Below are positions 7,475-16,129 of a stretch of DNA of 33,407 bases, in pieces. A program made the position numbers and the translations under genes. A model generated the notes under the pieces. It worked only from the letters and a program-made list of their open reading frames with translations. It was not told the DNA's origin and made no database searches. How positions within the stretch are numbered: the first letter of the stretch is position 1; every line of letters begins with the position of its first letter. Source of the DNA: UBA668 sp043721915 (GTDB taxonomy: Bacteria > Actinomycetota > Acidimicrobiia > Acidimicrobiales > Ilumatobacteraceae); assembly GCA_043721915.1 (NCBI GenBank), contig JAYSPV010000121.1, positions 1 to 33,407 on the forward strand, given 5' to 3'.

Positions 7475-8854
7475 ATGACTTCACCCGGCTCGGCTGGCAC
7501 GGCGCTCGTCTACGGCATCGCACTCGCGGGCGATGCGCTGGCCACTCAGCTCGTCCGGCGCGGTTGGCGTGTGCTCGTTGCCGACGACGTCGCCACCGAC
7601 GCCAAGCGCGCGACTGCCGAGGCGTTGGGCACGATCCTGGTGGTTGCGCCCGACGGCGACGAACTGGCGGCACTACTTGCGGCGGCGGACATGCTGTGCC
7701 CCGCGCCGGGCGTGCCCGAGTCCCACCGCGTCGTGTGGGCAGCGGTGGCGTCGACCACGCCCGTGCGAACCGAGATCGATCTCGCCTACGAGTGGGAGCA
7801 GCGGCGCGTCGGCGGGCCGCGGCCGATGTTGGCAGTCACCGGGACGGACGGCAAGACCACCACGACCTTCCTGGCTGCCCACATCCTCGAGGTCGCGGGC
7901 CACCGTGCCGCGGCAGTGGGCAACACCGAGGTGCCCTTGTCGGCCGCGCTCGACGACGACGTCGACGTGTTCGTCGTGGAGTGCAGCAGCTTTCGGCTGA
8001 ACTGGCTGGAGTCGTTCCGTGCCGAGGCAGCAGTGTGGTTGAACCTGGCCCCGGATCACCAGAACTGGCACGACTCGATGTCGTCGTACGAGGCCGCCAA
8101 GGCTCGCATGTGGGCTCATCGTCGGCCCACCGACGTCGCGATCGGGTTCGCGGACGACGAAGCCGTGATGCGCAACCTCCGCGCCGCCGGGGGCGTCACT
8201 CGGACCTTCGCCACGACCGGTGCGGACTACCGCATCGAGTCGGGGAACCTCGTCGGCCCGATGGGCGTGATCGCATCCGTGGCATCGATGACTCGTGCCC
8301 TGCCGCACGATCTCACCAACGCGCTGGCGGCCGCAGCGCTCGTGCTGGAGAGCGGTCTCGCCGAGGTCACTCACGTCGAGCAGGCGCTCGCAAGCTTTCG
8401 CCATCCGCCGCACCGGATCGAGCCGCTCGGGGAGATCGACGGCGTGGCCTGGTTCAACGACTCCAAGGCCACCTCACCGCACGCCGCGCTCACCGCCATC
8501 CGCGGTTTCGATCGGATCGTGCTCCTGGCCGGTGGTCTCAACAAGGGCCTCGATCTCGCCAGCCTCGCCACCGAGCATGCGCGGATCAAGGCGGTGGTCG
8601 GGCTCGGCACGTCAGCGTCCGAGATCGTCGGCCCCTTCGCGCCGTACTGCCCGACCACCATCGCCACCTCGATGGCCGATGCGGTCGACATCGCCGCCGC
8701 CTACGCCGAGGCGGGTGATGTGGTGCTGCTGTCGCCCGCGTGCGCCAGCTTCGATTGGTACCCCGGCGGCGGCTACCCGGCCAGAGGCGAAGACTTCAAG
8801 CGACTGGTCAGCGCCAAAGCTGCGGCGCGGACCGGTGGAAAGGAAGCTCGATGA
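7475..8854 (+). CDS. murD: MurD, UDP-MurNAc-L-Ala:D-Glu ligase
   Basis: 459 residues. MurD adds D-glutamate to UDP-MurNAc-L-Ala in the cytoplasm. The Rossmann-like N-terminal domain begins LVYGIALAGDALATQL; the ATP loop reads AVTGTDGKTTTT (Lys127), with Asp where most Mur ligases have Asn (GTNGK). The C-terminal block LLSPACASFDWYPGGGYPARGEDF is characteristic of MurD and separates it from the other Mur ligases. ATG 7475 is 10 nt after the mraY stop. The TGA overlaps the ATG of ftsW by 4 nt (ATGA). Confidence 0.95.
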   Translation: MTSPGSAGTALVYGIALAGDALATQLVRRGWRVLVADDVATDAKRATAEALGTILVVAPDGDELAALLAAADMLCPAPGVPESHRVVWAAVASTTPVRTEIDLAYEWEQRRVGGPRPMLAVTGTDGKTTTTFLAAHILEVAGHRAAAVGNTEVPLSAALDDDVDVFVVECSSFRLNWLESFRAEAAVWLNLAPDHQNWHDSMSSYEAAKARMWAHRRPTDVAIGFADDEAVMRNLRAAGGVTRTFATTGADYRIESGNLVGPMGVIASVASMTRALPHDLTNALAAAALVLESGLAEVTHVEQALASFRHPPHRIEPLGEIDGVAWFNDSKATSPHAALTAIRGFDRIVLLAGGLNKGLDLASLATEHARIKAVVGLGTSASEIVGPFAPYCPTTIATSMADAVDIAAAYAEAGDVVLLSPACASFDWYPGGGYPARGEDFKRLVSAKAAARTGGKEAR

Positions 8855-10044
8855 GCTCGTCGTCCACCCTCATCGGTGATCGTCGTCGGGCCGCCTTGGC
8901 GCGCTCGGAGGCGATGCGCCGCCACCCCGCGCGGCGCGATGTGAGGCCGGCCGCTCCACCCCCGATTGCGTTCTACGTGATTGGTGTGGTGGCCACCGTG
9001 TTCACGATGTTGGGCCTGGTGATGGTGCTGTCGGCCACGTCGATCAGTCAGTTCCATCAGGGCAACTCGCCGTGGCGTCTCTTCAACCGTCAGTTGTTGT
9101 GGGCGGTGCTCGGGTGCGTCGCGCTGTGGTTTGCGATGCGAGTGCCCACGCGTCGCTGGCGGCGCCTGACCCTGCCGGCCCTCGGGATCTGTAGTGGCTT
9201 GATGGTGCTGCCGTTCGTGCCCGGTATCGGCGACAGCGTCAATGGAGCGAACGCGTGGGTGGCCATCGGGCCGATCAACTTCCAGCCCAGCGAGTTCCTG
9301 AAGCTGGCTCTGCTGCTGGCGGCAGCCGACATTCTCACTCGCAAGAGAGAAGTGATGCATGACCCGATGAACACCCTCTGGGTGCTGCTCCTCGGCGCAG
9401 TCGCTGCAGGCATGTGCCTGCTACAGGGCGATCTCGGCTCGGCGATCGTGCTCGCCGCGATCGTGTTGGCAATCTCGTTCGTCGCCGGTGCACCGCTGTC
9501 GCTGATGGCCGCAGCGGGTTCGCTGGGCGCGGTCGGCGCGCTGGGGTTCGTGGCATCGAGTCCCCGCCGCCAGGATCGTTTCACCGCGTTCATGGACATC
9601 GCCGCCCACAAGGACAATCTGAGCTACCAGACGTACCAGGCGATGATCGCAATCGCCCAGGGCGGGCCGACGGGTTCGGGCATCGGCCGAGGCGACAACA
9701 AGCTCGGCGAGTTCCTACCGCTTGCTCACAGTGACTTCATCTTCGCCGTGGTGGCCGAGGAGTTGGGCCTCATCGGTGTCATCGCAGTGTTGGGCGGTTT
9801 CATGGTGCTGGCGTATTCCGGGGTGCAGGTGGCCATGGCGACCCAGGATCACTTCCATCGGCTCCTCGCCGGGGGCATCGTCTGTTGGTTCGTGATTCAG
9901 ACCATCATCAACGTCGGAGGCGTCACCGGTCTGATGCCGGTCACGGGCCTGACGCTGCCGTTCTTCTCCGCCGGCGGAAGCTCGCTGTTCGTCACTCTCG
10001 CCGCGACCGGTGTGCTGCTCAACGTTGCTCGCAACGTGCGATGA
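8851..10044 (+). CDS. ftsW: FtsW, septal peptidoglycan polymerase (SEDS family)
   Basis: 397 residues, with a basic cytoplasmic head (about 1-40) and roughly ten membrane spans. SEDS proteins polymerise lipid II glycan strands; FtsW does so at the septum with FtsI. Recognised blocks are NGANAWVAIGPINFQPSEFLKL, LLQGDLGSA, GIGRGDNKLGEFLPLAHSDFIFAVVAEELGLIG and the late motif GLMPVTGLTLPFFSAGGSS. The last is usually written LPFISYGGSS, so Tyr is replaced by Ala here. The ATG at 8851 overlaps the murD stop and has GGAAAGGAAG just upstream. The upstream extension of the frame reads murD sequence out of frame and is not used. It overlaps murG by 4 nt. Confidence 0.95.
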   Translation: MSSSSTLIGDRRRAALARSEAMRRHPARRDVRPAAPPPIAFYVIGVVATVFTMLGLVMVLSATSISQFHQGNSPWRLFNRQLLWAVLGCVALWFAMRVPTRRWRRLTLPALGICSGLMVLPFVPGIGDSVNGANAWVAIGPINFQPSEFLKLALLLAAADILTRKREVMHDPMNTLWVLLLGAVAAGMCLLQGDLGSAIVLAAIVLAISFVAGAPLSLMAAAGSLGAVGALGFVASSPRRQDRFTAFMDIAAHKDNLSYQTYQAMIAIAQGGPTGSGIGRGDNKLGEFLPLAHSDFIFAVVAEELGLIGVIAVLGGFMVLAYSGVQVAMATQDHFHRLLAGGIVCWFVIQTIINVGGVTGLMPVTGLTLPFFSAGGSSLFVTLAATGVLLNVARNVR

Positions 10045-11147
10045 GCGCCACGTTCGCCGTGGTCACCGGCGGCGGCACCTCCGGGCACGTGCTGCCGGCC
10101 TTGGCGATCGCAGATGCCCTCGTCGCCGGCGGGCACGATCGCTCGTCCATCCACTACGTGGGTACACAGCGGGGTGTTGAGACACGCCTGCTCCCGCCGA
10201 CCGGGTATCCGCACACCTTTCTCGACGTGGTCGGGCTGCAGCGCAGCCTCAATCGGCGCAACCTGACGTTCTTGCCCAAGCTGTTCGGGGCCGTGCGCGT
10301 CGCAGCGACGTTGCTGCGCGAGTTGCAACCGCAGGTGGTCGTCAACGTCGGGGGTTACGGCAGCTTCCCTGCGACGTGGGCCGCTCGCCGGATGGGCGTG
10401 CCATACGTGGTGGTGTCCTACGACCGCAGGCCAGGCCTGGTGTCGAAGCTGTTGGCCAGGAATGCGGTCGCGTGCGCCGTTGCATTCGAAGGCTCGACAC
10501 TGCCGCACATGGAGCTCACCGGCGCGCCGGTTCGCGGCGACATGGTCGTGCTCGATCGTGGGGCGATGCGTGCCGCCGCCCGCGAGGCCCTGGGACTGCC
10601 CGACGAACGGTTCGTCATCGCAGTGATGTGCGGCTCGCAAGGCGCGGCGGTGGTCAACGGTGTCGTCACTGCAGCGGTCGAACGTCTGTCGAATCGCCAT
10701 GAGCTGGCCGTGTACCACGTGGTGGGTGACCGGTTTCTCAAGGATGCCGCGCCCTGTCGCGGCGGCGAGGACGGCATCCTGTATCGCGTGATCGGCTACG
10801 AGGACCGCATGGCACAACTGTACGCAGCGGCCGACCTGTTGGTCACCCGCGCCGGGGCCGGCACAATCGCCGAGCTCTCCACTGTTGGCGCGCCAGCGAT
10901 CGTCGTGCCCTGGCCCGGGGCGGCCGAGAACCATCAGGTCGACAATGCAAAGGTGCTCTCCGACTGCGGGGCAGCGGTGCTGATCGAGCAAGCGGACCTG
11001 ACCGTGGATCGTCTGATCGCGGAGATCGAGCGTTTCGTCGCCGAGCCTGCAGAGCTCGCGCAACTCGCGGCTGCGGCGCACGCCGCCGGTGAATTGCATC
11101 GCAGCGGCAAGCTGGTCGCCCTCGTCGAGCGAGTGGCAGCACGATGA
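10041..11147 (+). CDS. murG: MurG, lipid II-forming GlcNAc transferase
   Basis: 368 residues in the GT-B fold. MurG adds GlcNAc from UDP-GlcNAc to lipid I on the inner membrane face. The first glycine loop is TGGGTSGHVLPALAIA, the second region is VNVGGYGSFP, and the donor side has CGSQGAAVVNG and VTRAGAGTIAELSTVGAPAIVVPWP. The usual HEQN acceptor motif after the second loop is absent: the sequence reads VVVSYDRRPGL instead. All other signatures are present, so I read it as functional with a divergent acceptor pocket. ATG 10041 overlaps the ftsW stop (ATGA), and its own stop overlaps the murC ATG in the same way. Confidence 0.93.
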   Translation: MSATFAVVTGGGTSGHVLPALAIADALVAGGHDRSSIHYVGTQRGVETRLLPPTGYPHTFLDVVGLQRSLNRRNLTFLPKLFGAVRVAATLLRELQPQVVVNVGGYGSFPATWAARRMGVPYVVVSYDRRPGLVSKLLARNAVACAVAFEGSTLPHMELTGAPVRGDMVVLDRGAMRAAAREALGLPDERFVIAVMCGSQGAAVVNGVVTAAVERLSNRHELAVYHVVGDRFLKDAAPCRGGEDGILYRVIGYEDRMAQLYAAADLLVTRAGAGTIAELSTVGAPAIVVPWPGAAENHQVDNAKVLSDCGAAVLIEQADLTVDRLIAEIERFVAEPAELAQLAAAAHAAGELHRSGKLVALVERVAAR

Positions 11148-12568
11148 GCGCCACCCCGACAGCACCCATCGATCTCGGCGAACCTCGCTCCCTGCACGTC
11201 GTCGGCGTCGGCGGGCCAGGGATGAGCGCGATCGCCATCGCGCTGGCTGAGATGGGGCATTCGGTTTCGGGCAGCGACATTCGTGAGCGCCCTGTTCTGG
11301 ATCGTGTGCGGGCAGCAGGAGTCGAGGTACACATCGGCCACTCGCGGGCGTTGGTGCACGGCCGCGACGCCATCACGTGGAGCACCGCCATCCCCGAACG
11401 CAACGTCGAGCGTGACGAGGCGGTCAAGACCGGTGTGCCCTCGCTGCACCGTTCCGGGATGCTGGCCTCGCTATGCGCACGCGCCACATCGCTCGCAGTT
11501 GCCGGTACGCACGGCAAGACCACCACCACCTCGATGCTGATGCTCATCCTTGCCGAGGCCGGGCTGCGTCCAAGCTTCGTGATCGGCGGCGATGTCACCG
11601 ACATGGGTACAGGCGCACAGTGGACCGGCGGCGAATGGTTCGTGGTGGAGGCCGACGAGAGCGACGGCACACATCTCGCGCTCCCGTTGTACGGCACCAT
11701 CCTCACGAACGTGGAGGTCGACCACCTCGACTACTACGGCAGCGAGGAGGCAATCGTCGCAGGGTTCGATCAGTATCTGTCGCAGATCGCCGGGCCGAAG
11801 GTGGTATGCATCGATGACGCGGGCTCAGCACGGCTCGCTGGTCGGCACGACGTGATCACCTACGGCACGGCCGACGGTGCGGCGTTCCGTGCCACCAATG
11901 TCGCCCCGGTGGGTGGTGCCCTCGTCTTCGATGTCGTCCACGACGGTACGTCGCTGGGAAGCGTCTCGCTGCCCCTGCGAGGCATGCACAACGTGCGCAA
12001 CGCCACTGGCGCCCTGGCCCTCGCCCTCTCGGTCGGGGTCCCGTTCGCGACGGCTGGCGCAGCGCTCGCCAAGTTCGGGGGCGTGGCCAGACGATTCGAC
12101 ATACGCGGCGTCGACGAAGGCGCGACGTTGGTCGACGACTACGGCCACCTCCCCACGGAGATCGCAGCGGTGCTGGCCGCGGCGCGCAGCGGTGGCGACG
12201 GATGGCGGCGGGTGGTGGCGGTCTTCCAGCCGAATCGGTTCAACCGTATGGCACTGATGTGGCAGGACTACGCCAACGCGTTCACCGACGCTGACGTTGT
12301 GGTGCTCACCGAGATCTATCCGTCCGGCACAGCGCCCATCCCCGGCATCACGGGCAAGCTGGTGGTGAACGCCGTCCTCGACGCAAACCCCCGAGCTCAG
12401 GTCGTATGGATGCCCCGGCGCGATGACCTGATCGAGTACCTCTCTCGACAACTCCGGCCCGGTGACGTCTGCATCTCGATGGGGTGTGGCGACATCGCTG
12501 CACTACCCGACGAGGTGCTGGTCCGCCGGGCAGAACAGCGCGCCGATCGATCGACCCGACTGCCATGA
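11144..12568 (+). CDS. murC: MurC, UDP-MurNAc:L-alanine ligase
   Basis: 474 residues. MurC adds the first stem-peptide residue, L-Ala, to UDP-MurNAc. Visible motifs: HVVGVGGPGMSAIA in the N-terminal domain, the ATP loop VAGTHGKTTTTSM (Lys125; the His in GTHGK is typical of MurC), EADESDGTH, TNVEVDHLDYYG, and VDDYGHLPTEIAAVL in the C-terminal domain (YGHLP where YGHHP is common). Length and order are normal. Stop and start codons overlap by 4 nt with murG upstream and murB downstream, placing the three in one coupled unit. Confidence 0.96.
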   Translation: MSATPTAPIDLGEPRSLHVVGVGGPGMSAIAIALAEMGHSVSGSDIRERPVLDRVRAAGVEVHIGHSRALVHGRDAITWSTAIPERNVERDEAVKTGVPSLHRSGMLASLCARATSLAVAGTHGKTTTTSMLMLILAEAGLRPSFVIGGDVTDMGTGAQWTGGEWFVVEADESDGTHLALPLYGTILTNVEVDHLDYYGSEEAIVAGFDQYLSQIAGPKVVCIDDAGSARLAGRHDVITYGTADGAAFRATNVAPVGGALVFDVVHDGTSLGSVSLPLRGMHNVRNATGALALALSVGVPFATAGAALAKFGGVARRFDIRGVDEGATLVDDYGHLPTEIAAVLAAARSGGDGWRRVVAVFQPNRFNRMALMWQDYANAFTDADVVVLTEIYPSGTAPIPGITGKLVVNAVLDANPRAQVVWMPRRDDLIEYLSRQLRPGDVCISMGCGDIAALPDEVLVRRAEQRADRSTRLP

Positions 12569-13515
12569 CCGCGGTCGCAGCCCTGCAGACGGCCCGCAAG
12601 GCGCTGCGAGCCTTCGCCACCGCCGACGAGCCGCTCGCCGCGTTCACCACCTACAAGGTCGGCGGCACCGCTGCTCTGTTCGCCTCGCCGCGCACCGACG
12701 ACGAGCTGCGCCTCGTCGCCGAGGTCGTGCGCGACACGGGTCTGCCCACCTTGGTCGTCGGGCGGGGCTCGAACCTACTCGTCGCCGATGCAGGGTTCCC
12801 CGGCATCGCGATCTCGCTGGCCTCGATGGCGGAGTGGCTCGAGTTCCACGGCACCGTCGTCCACGTCGGCGCATCGGTCGCGCTGCCGGTGGTGGCGCGC
12901 CGGAGTGTCGCTGCCGGGCTCACCGGCTTCGAATGGGCCGTGGGAGTGCCGGGCTCGATTGGCGGCGCGGTGCGGATGAACGCCGGCGGTCATGGCAGCG
13001 ACATCGCCGCCTGCCTCGTCGGGGTTCACGCGTTGGACCTGCGGACCGGTGGTCATCGGTGGGTCCCCGTCGAGCAGCTGGGGTTGCACTTCCGAGGCTC
13101 GATGCTGGCGTCTCACCAGGTGGTGCTCGACGCGCGACTGCAGTTGTCGGTCGGTGAGGTGGAGACCGGTGAGGCCACACTCGCAGAGATCGTGAGGTGG
13201 CGACGCGAACACCAGCCGGGTGGCCAGAACGCGGGCTCGGTCTTCGTCAACCCGATTCCTGGGGAGTTGCCTGCGGCAGCTCTGATCGACCGGTTGGGCT
13301 TGCGTGGCGCGCGAATCGGTGGCGCATTCGTCAGCGAGAAGCACGCCAATTTCATCCAGGCGACCCCCGCGGCTTCGGCATCGGATGTGCGCGCGGTGAT
13401 GGAACATGTGCGCGCCGTCGTCCGCGAGCACACCGGGTTCGAACTGCGTAGTGAGATATGCCTGGTCGGATTCGAGGATGTGCCCGACGAGAGCGGCGAG
13501 GGGGTGGTGATGTGA
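12565..13515 (+). CDS. murB: MurB, UDP-N-acetylenolpyruvoylglucosamine reductase
   Basis: 316 residues, an FAD enzyme that uses NADPH to make UDP-MurNAc. FAD-binding signatures are TTYKVGGTAA near residue 29 and VVGRGSNLLVADAGFPG near 68, followed by GLTGFEWAVGVPGSIGGAVRMNAGGHG. The catalytic serine lies in QNAGSVFVNP near residue 226, and the C-terminal block KHANFIQATPAASASDVRAVM is present. The compact length and GSVF form resemble type II MurB enzymes. ATG 12565 overlaps the murC stop; the stop overlaps the ftsQ GTG by 4 nt. Confidence 0.95.
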   Translation: MTAVAALQTARKALRAFATADEPLAAFTTYKVGGTAALFASPRTDDELRLVAEVVRDTGLPTLVVGRGSNLLVADAGFPGIAISLASMAEWLEFHGTVVHVGASVALPVVARRSVAAGLTGFEWAVGVPGSIGGAVRMNAGGHGSDIAACLVGVHALDLRTGGHRWVPVEQLGLHFRGSMLASHQVVLDARLQLSVGEVETGEATLAEIVRWRREHQPGGQNAGSVFVNPIPGELPAAALIDRLGLRGARIGGAFVSEKHANFIQATPAASASDVRAVMEHVRAVVREHTGFELRSEICLVGFEDVPDESGEGVVM

Positions 13516-14792
13516 GCGAGCCCACACCCTCGGGCCCCGAGCACGTTCCGGATCATGTGCTCGAGGAACTGCTCGGGGCGTTCGCCGAGGACTCGTCGCC
13601 GCAGTACAACTTCGACGACCCCTCGATCGACCGCATCCTCGGCATCACGGACGAGCACGGCTTCGGTGTCGTGGGCGACCCGGGGCCCGATCAGGCGGCA
13701 ATCGAGCTCGATGACGCCGACAACGATCTCACAGGTGACGACCTGGAGGTGGTCGAGGTCGATCTCGACGAGCCGGGGCCGCCCGATGGGGGCATGGCGA
13801 AAGCGTCGCCGGTGACGGTGGTGGAGCCCAGCTCAGCGGCACGGCGCACGATCGTCATCGCCGAGGACGACCGGCCCGACAGCGTCTACCTCGATGAGGA
13901 CAAGGAGAAGGGCTTCCACGCTCGACGCGAGTCCGCCGACGAGTCGGGCGAACGATCGACGATCGTGATCGCCGACCTCGACGAACCAGGGAGCAGCGGG
14001 CCGCCGCTCGCAGCGTCGCGTGGGGTGGGCATCGATCCCCGCATTCGTGCACGCCGGATCTCGGTACGTCGAGCTGAGAGCCGCCGTCGGTTGGTGTGGG
14101 TCGCCCTCGGCGCCGTCGTCGTTCTGCTCGCGGTGGCGGCGATCGCGACCGTGGCCTCACCCATCTTCGACGTCCGCGTCGTCAACGTGCAGGGCGCGAC
14201 CTACACCGACGCCGACGTGCTCCAGGGCGTGATCGACGATCTGCAGGGTGAGCCGGTGCTGCTGGTGGACACCAGGGCAGCCGAGAAGGCCCTCGAAGCT
14301 GTGCCCTGGGTGGAGAGCGCCCGGGTCCGCACCGATTTCCCGCACACGGTCCTCATCGACATCCGTGAACGGCATGCCGTAGCGACCTTCCAGAGCGGCG
14401 ACGGAAGGTTCCGGGTCATCGACGAGCAGGGTCGCGTGCTGGATGTGATCGACAACCGTCCCGTTGACTACACGCTGATCGTCGGAGCGAACCCTGACAG
14501 CGTTCGTGGACAGTTCGCCGGTGGGGTCTATGCCTCGGCAGCTCGACTGATCACCGGACTGCCCGACGAGGTTGCACAGCTCGTTCAGTCGATCGGCGTC
14601 GACGCCAGCACCGGGACCTTGACGATGGCGCTCACGGGCGATGCCCCGGACGTCGTGGTCGCGGTCAGGCTCGGCGACGCCAAGGGCCTCGATGAGAAGC
14701 TCGCCCGGTTGTTGCTGCAGATACGCAGCGGACTCGACGGCGTGTGTGCGCTCGACGTCTCCACGGGCGACGCCGGTGTCGTGTACTGCTGA
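13512..14792 (+). CDS. ftsQ: FtsQ, divisome protein with long acidic cytoplasmic tail
   Basis: 426 residues from GTG 13512 (GTGA overlap with murB). Parts in order: an Asp/Glu-rich cytoplasmic tail of about 190 residues, a short basic stretch (RRISVRRAESRRR), one membrane span (about 193-215), a POTRA domain beginning VRVVNVQGATYTDADVLQ, and an FtsQ beta domain. FtsQ links FtsL/DivIC and other divisome parts outside the membrane. The tail is unusually long and holds two copies of TIVIA (113-117 and 150-154) and two of DLDEPG (84-89 and 155-160), as if conserved docking motifs. This is the last gene of the murE-to-ftsQ run; 218 bp separate it from ftsZ. Confidence 0.9.
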   Translation: MSEPTPSGPEHVPDHVLEELLGAFAEDSSPQYNFDDPSIDRILGITDEHGFGVVGDPGPDQAAIELDDADNDLTGDDLEVVEVDLDEPGPPDGGMAKASPVTVVEPSSAARRTIVIAEDDRPDSVYLDEDKEKGFHARRESADESGERSTIVIADLDEPGSSGPPLAASRGVGIDPRIRARRISVRRAESRRRLVWVALGAVVVLLAVAAIATVASPIFDVRVVNVQGATYTDADVLQGVIDDLQGEPVLLVDTRAAEKALEAVPWVESARVRTDFPHTVLIDIRERHAVATFQSGDGRFRVIDEQGRVLDVIDNRPVDYTLIVGANPDSVRGQFAGGVYASAARLITGLPDEVAQLVQSIGVDASTGTLTMALTGDAPDVVVAVRLGDAKGLDEKLARLLLQIRSGLDGVCALDVSTGDAGVVYC

Positions 14793-14797
14793 CGTCG

Positions 14798-14826
14798 GGG
14801 GCCTCCGCGCCGTCGTTAGCGGCCCC
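14798..14826 (+). terminator. weak hairpin after ftsQ
   Basis: GGGGCC (14798-14803) and GGCCCC (14821-14826) can pair around a 17-nt loop. There is no T-run, so it would at most attenuate transcription entering ftsZ. Confidence 0.25.
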
Positions 14827-14912
14827 TCCACCGATACCCTTCCGATTCGTGAGAGACTGAGACCAATGGTCAGTTCACATTCTCCCAGCGTTGCAGCCGA
14901 CGGCGGGTCACC

Positions 14913-14939
14913 TTGGCTGAGCAGCCCATTCGCTACGAT
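14913..14939 (+). promoter_or_regulatory. possible ftsZ promoter
   Basis: TACGAT (14934-14939) is a good actinobacterial -10; TTGGCT (14913-14918) is a -35 candidate at a short 15-bp spacing. It would give a leader of about 65 nt before ftsZ. A dedicated ftsZ promoter in this gap is common in Actinobacteria. Confidence 0.4.
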
Positions 14940-15010
14940 CGAAATTCGGTAGGTACTTCAGTGCCCATGTTCCAAGTTCTCCATAGTTTCTCTTCCCGGA
15001 GGTTTCTCTG

Positions 15011-16129
15011 ATGGCCGCGGCTCCGCAGAACTATCTCGCTGTCATCAAGGTGATCGGCGTCGGCGGTGGTGGCGTCAATGCCGTCAACCGGATGATCGAT
15101 GCCGGGCTGAAGGGTGTCGAGTTCATCGCCGTCAACACCGACGCTCAGGCGCTGTTGATGAGCGATGCAGATGTCAAGCTCGACATCGGTCGCGACCTCA
15201 CGCGTGGTCTCGGTGCGGGTAGCGATCCAGATGTCGGTCGGAATGCGGCGGAGACGCATCGCGACGAGATCGAAGAGATGATCAAGGGCGCCGACATGGT
15301 GTTCATCACCGCCGGCGAAGGCGGCGGTACCGGTACCGGTGCTGCGCCGATCATCGCCGAGGTCGCCCGCAGCATGAATGCCCTCACGATCGGCGTTGTG
15401 ACCCGGCCGTTCAGCTTCGAGGGTCGCCGGCGTGCGGTGCAGGCCGACACCGGCGTGCAGCGCTTGAAGGAGAAGGTCGACACGCTCATCGTCATCCCGA
15501 ACGATCGTCTGCTGACGGTCGCCAACGAGAAGACCAGTGTGCTCAACGCGTTCAAGATGGCCGACGAGGTTCTGCTCCAGGGCGTCTCTGGCATCACCAA
15601 CCTGATCACCACACCCGGCCTGATCAACACCGACTTCGCCGATGTCAAGATGATCCTCAGCAGCGCCGGTTCTGCGTTGATGGGCATTGGTCAGGCCAGC
15701 GGCGAGAATCGGGCCGTCACGGCGGCGAAGGCCGCCATCAGCAGCCCGCTGCTCGAAGCCGCGATCGACGGCGCCCGCGGAATCCTCCTCAACATCACCG
15801 GTCCGTCCAGCATGGGCTTGTTCGAGATGAATGCCGCCGCCGAGATCATCCATGGCGTCGCCCATCAGGATGCCAACATCATCTTCGGCACCGTCATCGA
15901 TGACGAGATGGGCGACGAGGTGAAGGTGACGGTGATCGCCGCCGGCTTCGATCGCTGGGATGGTGGCAACACCGGAACGGCGACATCGTCCAGCAGCGGC
16001 GGGCGGCCGGCCATCAAGGCAGTGCCCGATGCGAAGCCCACCTCCACGCTGAAGGATCTGTTCGCCGATGATGGCGCCGACCCTCTCGACGGTGACGACG
16101 ACTTCGACGTGCCCTCCTTCTTGAAGTGA
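15011..16129 (+). CDS. ftsZ: FtsZ, tubulin-like cell division GTPase
   Basis: 372 residues. FtsZ polymerises with GTP into the Z-ring that organises the divisome. Visible are the first nucleotide loop GVGGGGVNAVNRM, the tubulin signature GEGGGTGTGAAP (GGGTGTG at 104-110), NTDFADVKMILSSAGSALMGIG, and the conserved C-terminal peptide DFDVPSFLK, which is where SepF and other partners bind. A variable linker (about 322-362) separates the core from that peptide. GGAGG (14998-15002) is 8 nt before the ATG. No ftsA is nearby; sepF three genes downstream is the probable membrane tether. The stop overlaps pgeF (GTGA). Confidence 0.98.
   Translation: MAAAPQNYLAVIKVIGVGGGGVNAVNRMIDAGLKGVEFIAVNTDAQALLMSDADVKLDIGRDLTRGLGAGSDPDVGRNAAETHRDEIEEMIKGADMVFITAGEGGGTGTGAAPIIAEVARSMNALTIGVVTRPFSFEGRRRAVQADTGVQRLKEKVDTLIVIPNDRLLTVANEKTSVLNAFKMADEVLLQGVSGITNLITTPGLINTDFADVKMILSSAGSALMGIGQASGENRAVTAAKAAISSPLLEAAIDGARGILLNITGPSSMGLFEMNAAAEIIHGVAHQDANIIFGTVIDDEMGDEVKVTVIAAGFDRWDGGNTGTATSSSSGGRPAIKAVPDAKPTSTLKDLFADDGADPLDGDDDFDVPSFLK

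Noticed and set aside
8740..8850. Upstream extension of ftsW
   Set aside because: It overlaps the conserved C-terminus of murD in another frame; the ATGA overlap and the ribosome site favour 8851.
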